Position numbers and translations under genes: made by a program. The notes beneath the pieces are model-generated. The model ran no database searches. It worked only from the letters and a program-made list of their open reading frames with translations, and was not told where the DNA came from. Positions 34,288 to 42,793 of a stretch of DNA of 42,958 nucleotides are shown here, in pieces. Every line of letters begins with the position of its first letter. Within the stretch, counting starts at the first letter, position 1. The DNA is from Bryobacteraceae bacterium CoA2 C42 (lineage in GTDB: Bacteria; Acidobacteriota; Terriglobia; Bryobacterales; Bryobacteraceae), in NCBI GenBank assembly GCA_019931245.1, contig JAINDL010000027.1, forward strand, positions 1-42,958, given 5' to 3'.

Positions 34288-35709
34288 TCAGCCTTCGAGC
34301 AGTTGCCGGTAGAGCCGCTGATAGTCACCGGCCGAGCGGTCCCACGAAAAGTCTTTCGCCATCCCGCGCCGCATCCGCTCCTGCCAACCGTCCCGGTCGT
34401 ACCAGCGCTCAATGGCATACCGCACGCCCTTCAAAAGCGCCTCGGGGTGATACTCCCAAAACTTAAATCCGGTCTCTCCGTCGATGGTATCATCGAGGCC
34501 CCCCGTCGCGCGAACCACCGGCGGCGTGCCGTACTTCAAGCTGTAGATCTGATTCAGCCCGCACGGCTCATACCGGCTCGGCATGAGAAAAATATCCGCA
34601 CCCGCCTCAATCCGGTGCGCCATTTCGTTCGAAAACCCAATCCAGTTGGCGAACTTGTCCGGCCGCCAGTTCGTCAGGTTCCGGAACATCTGCTCCCAGT
34701 GCGGATTGCCCGACCCCAGTACCACCAGCGACATCGGCTCATCCGCCAGCGCCCCGGCAATCTGCTCAATCAGGTCGAACCCTTTCTGTTCGGCAAACCG
34801 CGACACAATCCCCAACAGCGGCCGCTCCATCGCCTCCGGCGGCAGCCCAAAATACTCCACCAGATACCGCTTGCACTCCCGCTTCCCCCGCAGATCCTCC
34901 GGCGTGTAGTTCGCCGGCAGATAGTGGTCCGTCGCCGGGTCCCACTCCCGGTAGTCGACCCCGTTCAAAATCCCGGTCAGGCTCCCCGCGCGCTCCCGCA
35001 GCAGCCCCTCCAGGCCAAACCCGTACTCGGCCGTCTGAATTTCCTGCGCATAACGCGGGCTCACCGTCGTCAGCCAATCGCTCATCACCAGCCCTCCCTT
35101 CAGCAGGTTCACATCGCCGAAGTATTCGAGCGCCCCGGGATGGAACAGCTTCTGGTCCAGGCCCAACTCTCCCATCGCCGCCGCGCCGAACCGCCCCTGG
35201 TAGCCAAGATTATGGATCGTCAGCAGCGTCTTCACCTGCTGCAGCCGCGCCTCGCCCGCAAACCAGGATCGCTGATAAACCGGCAGCAGCGCCCCCTGCC
35301 AGTCATGAACGTGAAACACGTCCGGAGTCTCGATCTCCCGGGCCATCTCCAGCGCCGCCAGGCACAGAATCGCGTAGCGGATATGGTTGTCGCCCCAATC
35401 CTTGCCGCCCCCCGAATACACCCCCTCGCGGTCATAAAACCATGGCGCGTCCACGAAACGGTACGCCACACCCTCGCGGTCACAGCCGTCAATGTTCACC
35501 CGGTGCCGGAAGCCGTTCAGCCAGACGGGCAGATCCTCGCGCACGCGGCGGAAATCCGCTCCGCCCACGCCCCGGTACCGCGGCATCAACACCGTCACCG
35601 TCTCGCCCGCCCTCGCGAGCGCCGCCGGCAGCGAACCCATCACATCCGCCAGGCCCCCCGTCTTCACAAACGGCGCCACCTCACTAGCCACCATCAAGAT
35701 CTTCGCCAT
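34288..35709 (-). CDS. glgA: Glycogen synthase (ADP-glucose, GT5)
   Basis: 473 aa. The N-terminal ADP-binding motif KTGGLADV (16-23) follows MAKILMVASEVAPF. Domain landmarks are HVHDWQGALLP, NLGYQGRFG, NGVDYREWDP and the C-terminal FLMPSRYEPCGLNQIYSLKYG with the catalytic Glu. It transfers glucose from ADP-glucose to alpha-1,4-glucan. The start is ATG 35709, with GGGAG 7 nt upstream; the longer open frame is inside the previous gene. No glgB, glgC or glgP is adjacent. Confidence 0.96.
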   Translation of the reverse strand: MAKILMVASEVAPFVKTGGLADVMGSLPAALARAGETVTVLMPRYRGVGGADFRRVREDLPVWLNGFRHRVNIDGCDREGVAYRFVDAPWFYDREGVYSGGGKDWGDNHIRYAILCLAALEMAREIETPDVFHVHDWQGALLPVYQRSWFAGEARLQQVKTLLTIHNLGYQGRFGAAAMGELGLDQKLFHPGALEYFGDVNLLKGGLVMSDWLTTVSPRYAQEIQTAEYGFGLEGLLRERAGSLTGILNGVDYREWDPATDHYLPANYTPEDLRGKRECKRYLVEYFGLPPEAMERPLLGIVSRFAEQKGFDLIEQIAGALADEPMSLVVLGSGNPHWEQMFRNLTNWRPDKFANWIGFSNEMAHRIEAGADIFLMPSRYEPCGLNQIYSLKYGTPPVVRATGGLDDTIDGETGFKFWEYHPEALLKGVRYAIERWYDRDGWQERMRRGMAKDFSWDRSAGDYQRLYRQLLEG

Positions 35710-35719
35710 CGCTTGCTCC

Positions 35720-37327
35720 CTACAGCTCCGCTTTCCGCACGTCGGCCAGGCGCCGCCGCCGGCTCTCGGCAAACTCCGCCACCTCTTCCGCGTGGTTGGC
35801 GAGCAACTGCTCGGCCTGCACCTCGTCAATCGCCCGCGCCATATCCGCCACGTCCAACCCCTCCCGCACCCCGTTCTCAATGCAGTGCTCCATCTTGTTC
35901 GCCGTCGCCCGGTCGACAATGTTCTGCACGAGCGCCCCGCTCGCCAGGTCCTTCAGCAAAAATCCCTCCAGCGTGCCATCCTCCCACTCGACGTCGTACA
36001 ACCGGTGCGCCGTCGAAAACAGCTCCCGCGCCGCCGCCGCGCTGATGGTCTCCCGCGTCAGCCCCTCGGCCAGAAACACCCCGTCCAGATGAATCGCGAA
36101 GATCCGCTCACAGCCGCTCTCGTCCGGCCGCGTGATGCGGATCTTCCGGTCCACGCGCCCGGGCCGCGTCACGGCCAGGTCCAGCGCATCGGGCCGGTTC
36201 GTCGCCAGAATCAGAAACGCGCCGCTCTCGTCCATGCCATCCATCTCGGCCAGCAGCGCCGGCACCAGCGTAAAGCTCGCATCACCCTGCGGACGCCGCT
36301 TGAACAGCGCGTCGGCTTCGTCAAAGAACAGCACGGCCGGGTAGCCCTTGTCCTCCTTCCAGCGCCGCGCCCGGTCAAACAGCGCCTTCACGCCCTTCTC
36401 CGAGTTGCCGACATACTGATCGAGCAGCTGATGGCCTTTCACATACTGAAAGCCCCCGTCGTCGGCCTTACGCCGGTACAGCGCCGCCAGCAGCTTCACG
36501 ACGGCCTTCCCCAGCAGCGTCTTGCCGCATCCCGGCGGCCCGTACAGCAGCACCCCGCGCGACCGCCGCCGCTTGAACAGCATGAACAGCTCCGGGTACA
36601 GCACCGGCCACTGAATCGCCCGCACCAGCTCCCGCTTAGCCTCCTCCTGCCCCCCAATCTCGCTCCAGACCTCCTCGAGCGAAGCCTCAATCTCGCCCGC
36701 GGCAATGTCAAACGCCAACAGCTCCACCGACTGTTTGCCCGTGTGCCGGTGCCGCCACCGCCGCCAGATCCGCCCCCCAAACCGCACCCGGTACGACTCG
36801 GCCGATTCCGGATCCTTGGTCAGCTCCCCGTGCTCGCCATCGGCCAACTCATCCACATCGCACACCGGCCGCCCGTCCCGCAGCGCCCAGGCGTTCCGCA
36901 GGTTCCACGGCTCCACCAGCGTCTCGCCCTCGAGCGCCGGAAACTCAAACTGCGGCGCACGCTGCACCCCCGTGATCTCCCACTGATGGCTCCGCCAGGT
37001 AAACGTGCACGCCCGCGAACCGTACACCATAATTCCCGGCCGCTCGTCCTCCTCCACCGGTACCGGAATCGGCCCGAAGTGGTGCGAGCCCACCCCGCTC
37101 CGCCCCCACCGCGCCGTAAAGTACTGCGCCACCCCGTCCACGTGCAGCAGGGCAAACGCCGCCGTCCGCCCCTCCTCGTCCACCCCCACCGCGTGCAGCA
37201 CAAACACCGCGTCCCGGTTCTTCTCCGACCGCATCTCGAAATGGTCAAAGCAGAACTCGACCAAACTCTCGCCCCGGCCAATCGCCGCCGACCGTCCCCC
37301 CGCCAATGTCGCGCCGCAGCTTCCCAT
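35720..37327 (-). CDS. AAA+ ATPase with an unrecognised N-terminal region, unfoldase-like
   Basis: 535 aa from ATG 37327 (GAGGG ribosome binding site 8 nt upstream, 2 nt after the previous stop). Residues 1-215 match no family I recognise; they are rich in aromatic residues and look beta-stranded. The AAA core follows: Walker A GPPGCGKT (263-270), pore loop QYVGNSE (304-310), Walker B VLFFDEADALF (332-342), sensor 1 Asn377 and arginine fingers RPGRVDR (388-394). The C-terminal domain (SGALVQNIVDRA...LDVADMARAI) resembles the ARC/Mpa and PAN type. The tail ends KAEL, without the QYL or HbYX peptide that docks on a proteasome. It lies in a run with glgA. Confidence 0.85.
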   Translation of the reverse strand: MGSCGATLAGGRSAAIGRGESLVEFCFDHFEMRSEKNRDAVFVLHAVGVDEEGRTAAFALLHVDGVAQYFTARWGRSGVGSHHFGPIPVPVEEDERPGIMVYGSRACTFTWRSHQWEITGVQRAPQFEFPALEGETLVEPWNLRNAWALRDGRPVCDVDELADGEHGELTKDPESAESYRVRFGGRIWRRWRHRHTGKQSVELLAFDIAAGEIEASLEEVWSEIGGQEEAKRELVRAIQWPVLYPELFMLFKRRRSRGVLLYGPPGCGKTLLGKAVVKLLAALYRRKADDGGFQYVKGHQLLDQYVGNSEKGVKALFDRARRWKEDKGYPAVLFFDEADALFKRRPQGDASFTLVPALLAEMDGMDESGAFLILATNRPDALDLAVTRPGRVDRKIRITRPDESGCERIFAIHLDGVFLAEGLTRETISAAAARELFSTAHRLYDVEWEDGTLEGFLLKDLASGALVQNIVDRATANKMEHCIENGVREGLDVADMARAIDEVQAEQLLANHAEEVAEFAESRRRRLADVRKAEL

Positions 37328-37329
37328 CG

Positions 37330-38364
37330 TTATGCCCTCAGGTACCAGCCGCGCCGGTGCAGCCCCCACGCGATCAGGAAATTCACCAATACATAGGCCA
37401 CCGCATACAGCAGCGAAGAATTCATCGGCGATGCCAGCGGCGCAAACAAGCTCTCATAAAGCGGCACGCGCCATCCCAGCGCATGCAGGGAAATATCAAT
37501 CAGCTCGGAAGCCATGTACACCGCAATCGCGTTCCGCCCCAGAATCACAAACGGCGCAAATGGCCGCTGCACCTTGTACTCATCCACCAGCCACACCATC
37601 ATCGCCAGCATCACAAAGTCGAGCCCCGCCATCAGCAGCGTGAACGAACTCGTCCACAACTGCTTGTTCACCGGCAGCCAGTGGTCCAGCACCAGCGCCG
37701 CCGCCAGCAGCAGGTTGCCCATCACCAACAGCCAAGTGCACCGGCGCGCCAGGTCTTCCTTCCGCGCCAGCACCTGCCCGGCCAGCACCCCCAGCAAACA
37801 CGTCGCAATCGCCGGAATCGTGCTGACAATCCCCTCCGGATCCCACGTCTTCGTGTTGGCGTAGTTATGCACCCCCAGCACCATCCGGTCCACCGTGTGG
37901 GCGAAGTTGCCTTCCACATCGAACCGCCCCCCGCCGCCCACCGCCATCAGGACCCAGTAACCCGCCAGCAGCCCGGCGGTCCACAGCACCTGGCCCCGCA
38001 CCCCGGTCCACCGCGTAATCGCCACCGTCGCCACGTAACAGATCGCAATCCGCTGCAGCACACCCAGAATCCGCGCCGTCGAAAAATCGAAGTGCGGATA
38101 CAGATACACGAGCAAACCCAACCCGAACAGCACCGCCCCCCGCCGCAGCGTCTTCCCCATCGTCGGCCGCCGCGCCAGCGTAATCGCTACGCCTACTATC
38201 CACACGAACGAGGGAAACACCACATCGGTCGGCGTCCAACCGTGCCATTCGGCGTGCCGTAGCGGCGGATAAACATGCGCTCCGGTGCCGGGGGTATTCA
38301 CCAGCACCATGAACGCCATGATCAATCCGCGGAACGCGTCGAGAGAGAGCAGCCTGTTCTGCAA
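37330..38364 (-). CDS. HGSNAT-like membrane acyltransferase (DUF5009-type)
   Basis: 344 aa with about nine or ten membrane helices. The N-terminal LSLDAFRGLIMAFMVLVN and LRHAEWHGWTPTDVVFPSF are characteristic of the heparan-alpha-glucosaminide N-acetyltransferase family. His37 matches the active-site His of the human enzyme. The C-terminus holds PFAPFVILGRNAIAVYMASE. The bacterial members probably acetylate sugars across the inner membrane. It is upstream of the AAA ATPase gene (2 nt apart) and downstream of a Tat-exported oxidoreductase. Confidence 0.87.
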   Translation of the reverse strand: MQNRLLSLDAFRGLIMAFMVLVNTPGTGAHVYPPLRHAEWHGWTPTDVVFPSFVWIVGVAITLARRPTMGKTLRRGAVLFGLGLLVYLYPHFDFSTARILGVLQRIAICYVATVAITRWTGVRGQVLWTAGLLAGYWVLMAVGGGGRFDVEGNFAHTVDRMVLGVHNYANTKTWDPEGIVSTIPAIATCLLGVLAGQVLARKEDLARRCTWLLVMGNLLLAAALVLDHWLPVNKQLWTSSFTLLMAGLDFVMLAMMVWLVDEYKVQRPFAPFVILGRNAIAVYMASELIDISLHALGWRVPLYESLFAPLASPMNSSLLYAVAYVLVNFLIAWGLHRRGWYLRA

Positions 38365-38400
38365 ACTCCCATTGTAGAATCAGCTTTGCCCGCGCCGGGG

Positions 38401-39519
38401 CTAGACCTGATTCACCTTCTCCCAAGTCATCGGCTGGCCCGAGGTGCAGGCCATCAATCCCATCACGGCCGACAGAGTACTCTCCCCGCCCCACAACCCG
38501 GCGTTCTCCACCTGCCCGGCTCGTACCCCGGCCACAAACTGGTTTACCCCGTCCTGCGTAATGTCGTACTTGGTTTCGGTCTCTTCGACCGGCTTACCCG
38601 GACGGTAGATCTTCACCCCTTTGCGCGACACGTTCACCACGCCCTTCTCGCACACAAAGGTCTCTGAGACGTCCGTCCATCCCGGGTTGCCGAACTGATT
38701 GGCCGTGAAGCTGAAAATGGTGCCGTCTTCGTACTGATAGCTCAGCGAGACATTGTCGTAGATGTCGCCGATCTGCGTCCGCTGCATCCGCGAACCCACG
38801 CCCGAAACCCGCACCGGATGCGTCCCCATGAACCAGTTCACGACGTCGATGTTATGGCAGTCCTGTTCAATCAGCATGTCGCCGGACAGTTCGCGGTAGA
38901 AGAACCAGTTCCGGATCCGCTCTTCTTTCGGATCGTGGCCCTTCTTGATCGGCGGCCCGCCGCCCATCCACGCCGCCCGCACCTGGCTGATGCGCCCCAA
39001 CTCGCCCGACTTCACGAGCGCGTACCCCTTGCGGTACTCCGTGCCGTAGCGCTGCTGATAGTCCATCGAAATGCGCTTGGTCGGATCCGCGCTGCGCGCC
39101 GCCTTCAAAAACCGCAACACCCCGGGAGCGTCCACGCCCGCCGGCTTCTCGCAAAAGATGTGCTTCTTGGCCTTCACGGCCCGCTCAAAGTGCTCCGGGT
39201 GCAGGAAGGCCGGGGTGGCGATCAACACCGCGTCAATCCCCTTATCGGCCAGCATCTCGTCGTAGCTGTTGTACCGCTTGGCGCCCGAGTACTTCTGCGC
39301 CGCCGCCTGAAAGCGGTCCTCGTAGATATCGTTGAAGCCGGCCACGCGCGCGTTCTCGTTCTTGGCGAAAATGCCGCTGACGTACATGCCCCGGTTCCCG
39401 CAGCCGATCAGGCCGAGAGTCATCGCCGAATTGGCCTGCGAGCCACGCACCGCCTGCGGGCTGACGATCGTGAAAGCGGCCGCGGCTTTCACAAAATTGC
39501 GCCTGGTTTCTGAGTTCAT
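38401..39519 (-). CDS. Gfo/Idh/MocA-family oxidoreductase, Tat-exported
   Basis: 372 aa. A twin-arginine signal (SETRRNFVKA, Arg6-Arg7) leads the protein to the periplasm folded. The NAD(P)-binding motif is LGLIGCGNRGMYV (35-47); the family EKP signature is CEKPAGVD, and a C-terminal alpha/beta domain follows. These proteins oxidise or epimerise sugars and sugar derivatives; in planctomycetes and acidobacteria the Tat version is common and its cofactor is held tightly. Substrate unknown. Genes on either side (acyltransferase, DUF481) are not obvious pathway partners. Confidence 0.93.
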   Translation of the reverse strand: MNSETRRNFVKAAAAFTIVSPQAVRGSQANSAMTLGLIGCGNRGMYVSGIFAKNENARVAGFNDIYEDRFQAAAQKYSGAKRYNSYDEMLADKGIDAVLIATPAFLHPEHFERAVKAKKHIFCEKPAGVDAPGVLRFLKAARSADPTKRISMDYQQRYGTEYRKGYALVKSGELGRISQVRAAWMGGGPPIKKGHDPKEERIRNWFFYRELSGDMLIEQDCHNIDVVNWFMGTHPVRVSGVGSRMQRTQIGDIYDNVSLSYQYEDGTIFSFTANQFGNPGWTDVSETFVCEKGVVNVSRKGVKIYRPGKPVEETETKYDITQDGVNQFVAGVRAGQVENAGLWGGESTLSAVMGLMACTSGQPMTWEKVNQV

Positions 39520-39582
39520 ACGAGAGATTATGTCACGACTCCCGCCCCGCTCTGGGATACTGATGAGTAACCGTTACCAACC

Positions 39583-40677
39583 ATGATTCGTTCCCGTTTC
39601 TCCTTACCGCCCCGTCTCGCGCCGCTCGCCTTCTCCGTTCTGCTCACCGCCACCGCCCTGTTCGGCGACGCCATCACCATGAAGAACGGCGACCGCCTCA
39701 CCGGCACGGTCATTCGCGTCGAAGGCGACTCCCTCACCCTCAAATCCGAACTCGCCGGCGAAGTCAAAATCCCCTTCGCCGCCATCACCAGCATCGACTC
39801 CGGCGCGCCCTTAAGCCTCGTCCTCAAAGACGGCCAAACCATCGTCGGCTCTCTCAAGGCCGACAACGATCGCTACACCGTCACCACCGCTGCCGCCGGC
39901 ACCGTCGAAACCACCAAGGAAAAAATCGCCACCATCCGTTCCGAGCAGGAGCAGGCCCGCTACCTCGCCGCCCTCGACCGGCTCACCAACCCCGGCTTGC
40001 TCGACCTCTGGACCGGCTTCTTCGACGCCGGCTACGCCGCCACCCGCGGCAACGCCGAAACCAACACCCTCAACCTCGGCGCCAACCTCACCCGCTCCAC
40101 CTCCCGCGACAAAATCTCCCTCTCCTTCACCAGCATCAACACCAACGCCCGCCTTCAGGGCAAAACCCAACAAACCGCCAACGCCATCCGCGGCGGCGGC
40201 CGCTACGACCTCAACCTCAGCAAGAAATCCTTCGTCTTCGCCCTCTCCGATCTCGAATTCGACGAGTTCCAGCGCCTCGACCTCCGCTTCGTCCTCGGCG
40301 GCGGCGGCGGCTACCGCGTCGTCAAAAGCAAAACCACCGTCTTCGACCTCTTCTCCGGCGCCAACCTCAACAAGGAATTCTTCTCCACCGGCCTCCGCCG
40401 CACCTCCACCGAACTCATCCTCGGCAACGAACTCAATCGCAAGCTCGCCTCGAACATGGTGCTCACCGAACGCCTCGTCTTCTATCCCAACGTCTCCAAC
40501 ACCGGCAACTACCGCCTGAACTTCGACACCGCCCTGTCGACCAACATCAACAAGTGGATGGCCTGGAACGTCGGCTTCAGCAACCGCTACCTGAGCAACC
40601 CCGTCCCCGGCGCCAAAACCAACGACCTGTTGTTCACCACCGGCATCCGGCTGACCTTCGCAAAGCCCACCGACTAA
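39583..40677 (+). CDS. DUF481-type outer membrane protein
   Basis: 364 aa with a signal peptide (about 1-27, ending TATALFGDA). Residues 30-115 are beta-rich with repeated MKNGDRLTGTVIR/LKDGQTIVGSLKA patterns. From about 140 on the sequence reads GNAETNTLNLGANLTRST and then alternates strands (LSFTSINTNARLQGK, TVFDLFSGANLNKEF), which is the DUF481/YdiY-like barrel. The last strand ends TGIRLTFAKPTD. Probably a small pore or outer membrane structural protein. Its stop overlaps the end of the convergent small gene by 4 nt. A GATACT at 39556 could be a -10. Confidence 0.85.
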   Translation: MIRSRFSLPPRLAPLAFSVLLTATALFGDAITMKNGDRLTGTVIRVEGDSLTLKSELAGEVKIPFAAITSIDSGAPLSLVLKDGQTIVGSLKADNDRYTVTTAAAGTVETTKEKIATIRSEQEQARYLAALDRLTNPGLLDLWTGFFDAGYAATRGNAETNTLNLGANLTRSTSRDKISLSFTSINTNARLQGKTQQTANAIRGGGRYDLNLSKKSFVFALSDLEFDEFQRLDLRFVLGGGGGYRVVKSKTTVFDLFSGANLNKEFFSTGLRRTSTELILGNELNRKLASNMVLTERLVFYPNVSNTGNYRLNFDTALSTNINKWMAWNVGFSNRYLSNPVPGAKTNDLLFTTGIRLTFAKPTD

Positions 40678-41144
40678 CTGCAGTGGCTCCCGGCCAGCAT
40701 CTGCCGCACCGGTTCATCCTCACCGAGGCGCTCATAGCGCCGCATCAACGGGCCGCGCGTTTCAAACGGAATGTGGCGGCCCTGAAAGTCAATCCACGTG
40801 TTATGCCGCAGGTCGGCCCGCACCGCGATCCACCGCCCGCGCCGAGCCTCGTAACACCGCGCCGCGCTCGCCACCAGCCGCACCCCGTCCCGCTCCAGCG
40901 TCAACCGCTCCCACCGCTCGTCCCGCTGCCACTCGACGCCCCCGCCCAGCCGCTCCAGCGTACCCGCCGTCACCGTCAACTCAACCTCCCGCACCTTCAG
41001 CTTCGCGCCATAAAACCGCGCCGCCGTGTCCCCCGTCACCTGGAAGTCCACCTCCTGCTCCGTCAGCCAGTCCACGGCGCGCAGCAGCGCCTCCGCCGCC
41101 CGCCGCGGCAGCACCGCCCCCCTCGCTTTTCCCCCTTGCGCCAT
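40674..41144 (-). CDS. Hypothetical protein, possible nucleotidyltransferase-like fold
   Basis: 156 aa with ATG 41144; a longer start at 41195 would overlap the next gene's start codon, and a GTG a few codons in is also possible. No signal peptide. The segment LLRAVDWLTEQEVDFQVTGD recalls the start of minimal nucleotidyltransferase-fold proteins, but the catalytic GSxxxG...DxD is not present (it reads TGDTAARFYG). The middle is basic and aromatic-rich (RWIAVRADLRHNTWIDFQGR). I do not recognise a family. Codon usage matches the neighbours, and it is placed convergent to the DUF481 gene. Confidence 0.6.
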   Translation of the reverse strand: MAQGGKARGAVLPRRAAEALLRAVDWLTEQEVDFQVTGDTAARFYGAKLKVREVELTVTAGTLERLGGGVEWQRDERWERLTLERDGVRLVASAARCYEARRGRWIAVRADLRHNTWIDFQGRHIPFETRGPLMRRYERLGEDEPVRQMLAGSHCS

Positions 41145-41177
41145 CCCCTCAGCATATCGCCGATTCCCCCGGCCTGA

Positions 41178-41185
41178 TATAAAAT
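41178..41185 (+). promoter_or_regulatory. -10-like TATAAAAT before the sulfatase gene
   Basis: TATAAAAT ends 9 nt before the ATG at 41195, and the bases between (CGGCTTCCA) hold no ribosome binding site. A leaderless or very short leader is likely. Confidence 0.45.
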
Positions 41186-41194
41186 CGGCTTCCA

Positions 41195-42676
41195 ATGACC
41201 ACCCGCCGGGATATGCTCCTGCTCCTGGGCGGCGCCGCGGCCTGGGCCCAGCGCCCCGCCCGACCCCAGCCCCCCAAGCCGAACTTCATCGTCATTTTCG
41301 CCGACGACCTCGGCTACGGCGACCTCGCCTGCTACGGTTCGGCCCGCAACGCCACCCCCCACCTCGATCGCATGGCCGCCGAAGGCGCCCTGTTCACCGA
41401 CTTCTACGTCCCCATGCCCTTCTGCGCCCCCTCCCGGTCGGCGCTCCTCACCGGGCGCTACCCCTTCCGCACCACCATCACCGGTAACCCCGCCCCCGAC
41501 TCGGGAATCAACGAACTCGCCCTGCCGCCCGCGGAGGTAACGATCGCCGAAGTGTTGAAGCCGCTCGGCTACGCCACCTCCATCCTCGGCAAATGGCATC
41601 TGGGCCACCAGGCCACTACCCTGCCGCGTTCGCAGGGCTTCGACGAGTACTACGGCATCCCCTACTCGAACGACATGCGCCCCGTCCAGCTCGTCGAAAA
41701 CGAAACCGTGGTCGAATACCCCGTAGCCCAGTCTGAACTCACGCGCAAGTACACCGAGCGCGCCCTCGCCTTCCTCGACCGGAACAAAGCCCGGCCCTTC
41801 TTCCTCTACCTGCCCCACGCCATGCCCCACAAGCCCCTGGCCGCCTCGCAGGATTTCTACACCAAAGGCGATCCCGCCAACCTCTACGCCGCCGTCATCG
41901 CCGAACTCGACTGGTCCGTCGGCCAGATCCTCGCCAAGCTTAAGGCGCTCGGCCTCGACGACAATACGCTCGTCCTGTTCACCTCCGACAACGGCGCCAC
42001 CTTCGGCGGCAGCACCGGCGGCCTGCGCGGCATGAAAGGCTCGCCTTTTGAAGGCGGCGTCCGCGTCCCGCTCCTCGCCCGCTGGCCCGGTCGCATTCCC
42101 GCCGGCCTGCGCACCGGCGAAATCGCCGGCGTCATCGACATCCTCCCCACCCTCGCCGCCCTCGCCGGCGCTCCGCTGCCCGCCGGCCGCACCATCGATG
42201 GCAAGAACATCTTCGGCCTCATGACCACGCCCCGCGCCCCCTCCCCGCACGAAGCGCTCTTTGTCATGAGCGGCGCCAAACTCTCTGCCATCCGCATGGG
42301 CCCCTGGAAACTCCACGTCCGCCCGCCCGGCCCCGGCCTCGCCGGCGGCATCCCCGACCCAGACCGCTACATCGACCCGCGCGGCCCCGACGGCGTCACC
42401 ATCCTCGCCCCCTACGAGCAGGCCCGGCCCACCATGCACCCCGGCGTCACCACCGGCGACCCCGCCCGCGAAAACATGCTCTTCCACCTCGCCACCGACC
42501 CCGCTGAACAGCACGACGTCGCCGCCGCGCACCCGGACCTCGTCGCGAAGATGCGTGACCGATTCACCCGCATGGAAAACCAGGTCGGCCCCCCGCGCCT
42601 CGACCGCGGCTGGGGCGGCGTCAAGGTCCTCAAGGGCGGCGAACTCCGCTACGACCGCCTCGCCAAAACGCCATAA
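41195..42676 (+). CDS. Type I sulfatase, exported
   Basis: 493 aa. The N-terminus (TTRRDMLLLLGGAAAWA) is a short Tat-like signal. The sulfatase signature C77-A-P-S-R81 (PFCAPSRSALLTGRYP) supplies the formylglycine residue, and D37/D38 (FADDLGYGD) and the GKWHLGH motif are metal and substrate ligands. The C-terminal region is complete to the GGxGGVKVLKGGELRYDRL-like tail. It hydrolyses sulfate esters, probably of polysaccharides. No sulfatase-maturing enzyme is in the window. It stands near an HGSNAT-like acyltransferase and a Gfo/Idh/MocA enzyme. Confidence 0.94.
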   Translation: MTTRRDMLLLLGGAAAWAQRPARPQPPKPNFIVIFADDLGYGDLACYGSARNATPHLDRMAAEGALFTDFYVPMPFCAPSRSALLTGRYPFRTTITGNPAPDSGINELALPPAEVTIAEVLKPLGYATSILGKWHLGHQATTLPRSQGFDEYYGIPYSNDMRPVQLVENETVVEYPVAQSELTRKYTERALAFLDRNKARPFFLYLPHAMPHKPLAASQDFYTKGDPANLYAAVIAELDWSVGQILAKLKALGLDDNTLVLFTSDNGATFGGSTGGLRGMKGSPFEGGVRVPLLARWPGRIPAGLRTGEIAGVIDILPTLAALAGAPLPAGRTIDGKNIFGLMTTPRAPSPHEALFVMSGAKLSAIRMGPWKLHVRPPGPGLAGGIPDPDRYIDPRGPDGVTILAPYEQARPTMHPGVTTGDPARENMLFHLATDPAEQHDVAAAHPDLVAKMRDRFTRMENQVGPPRLDRGWGGVKVLKGGELRYDRLAKTP

Positions 42677-42703
42677 CGCCTCCCGGCGCTGCATCGTAAG
42701 TAT

Positions 42704-42722
42704 CCCCCGGCTAAGCCGGGGG
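42704..42722. terminator. Palindrome: sulfatase terminator and/or IS200-type end
   Basis: CCCCCGGC-TAA-GCCGGGGG, an 8-bp perfect stem 27 nt after the sulfatase stop, followed on plus by CCTTATTTC. It also sits just past the 3' end of the IS200-type transposase, where such elements carry an end hairpin. Confidence 0.6.
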
Positions 42723-42734
42723 CCTTATTTCGAG

Positions 42735-42793
42735 AGCCGCTCAAAGCGGCTTTGCGCGTTCGCTAACGCGACCTCCGCGAATGTATTCGCGGA
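42735..42793. repeat. Three consecutive palindromes inside the transposase 3' end
   Basis: AGCCGCT/AGCGGCT (42735-42751), CGCGTT/AACGCG (42755-42770) and TCCGCGAAT/ATTCGCGGA (42774-42793, loop of 2). They overlap the last codons of the transposase remnant. Confidence 0.8.
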
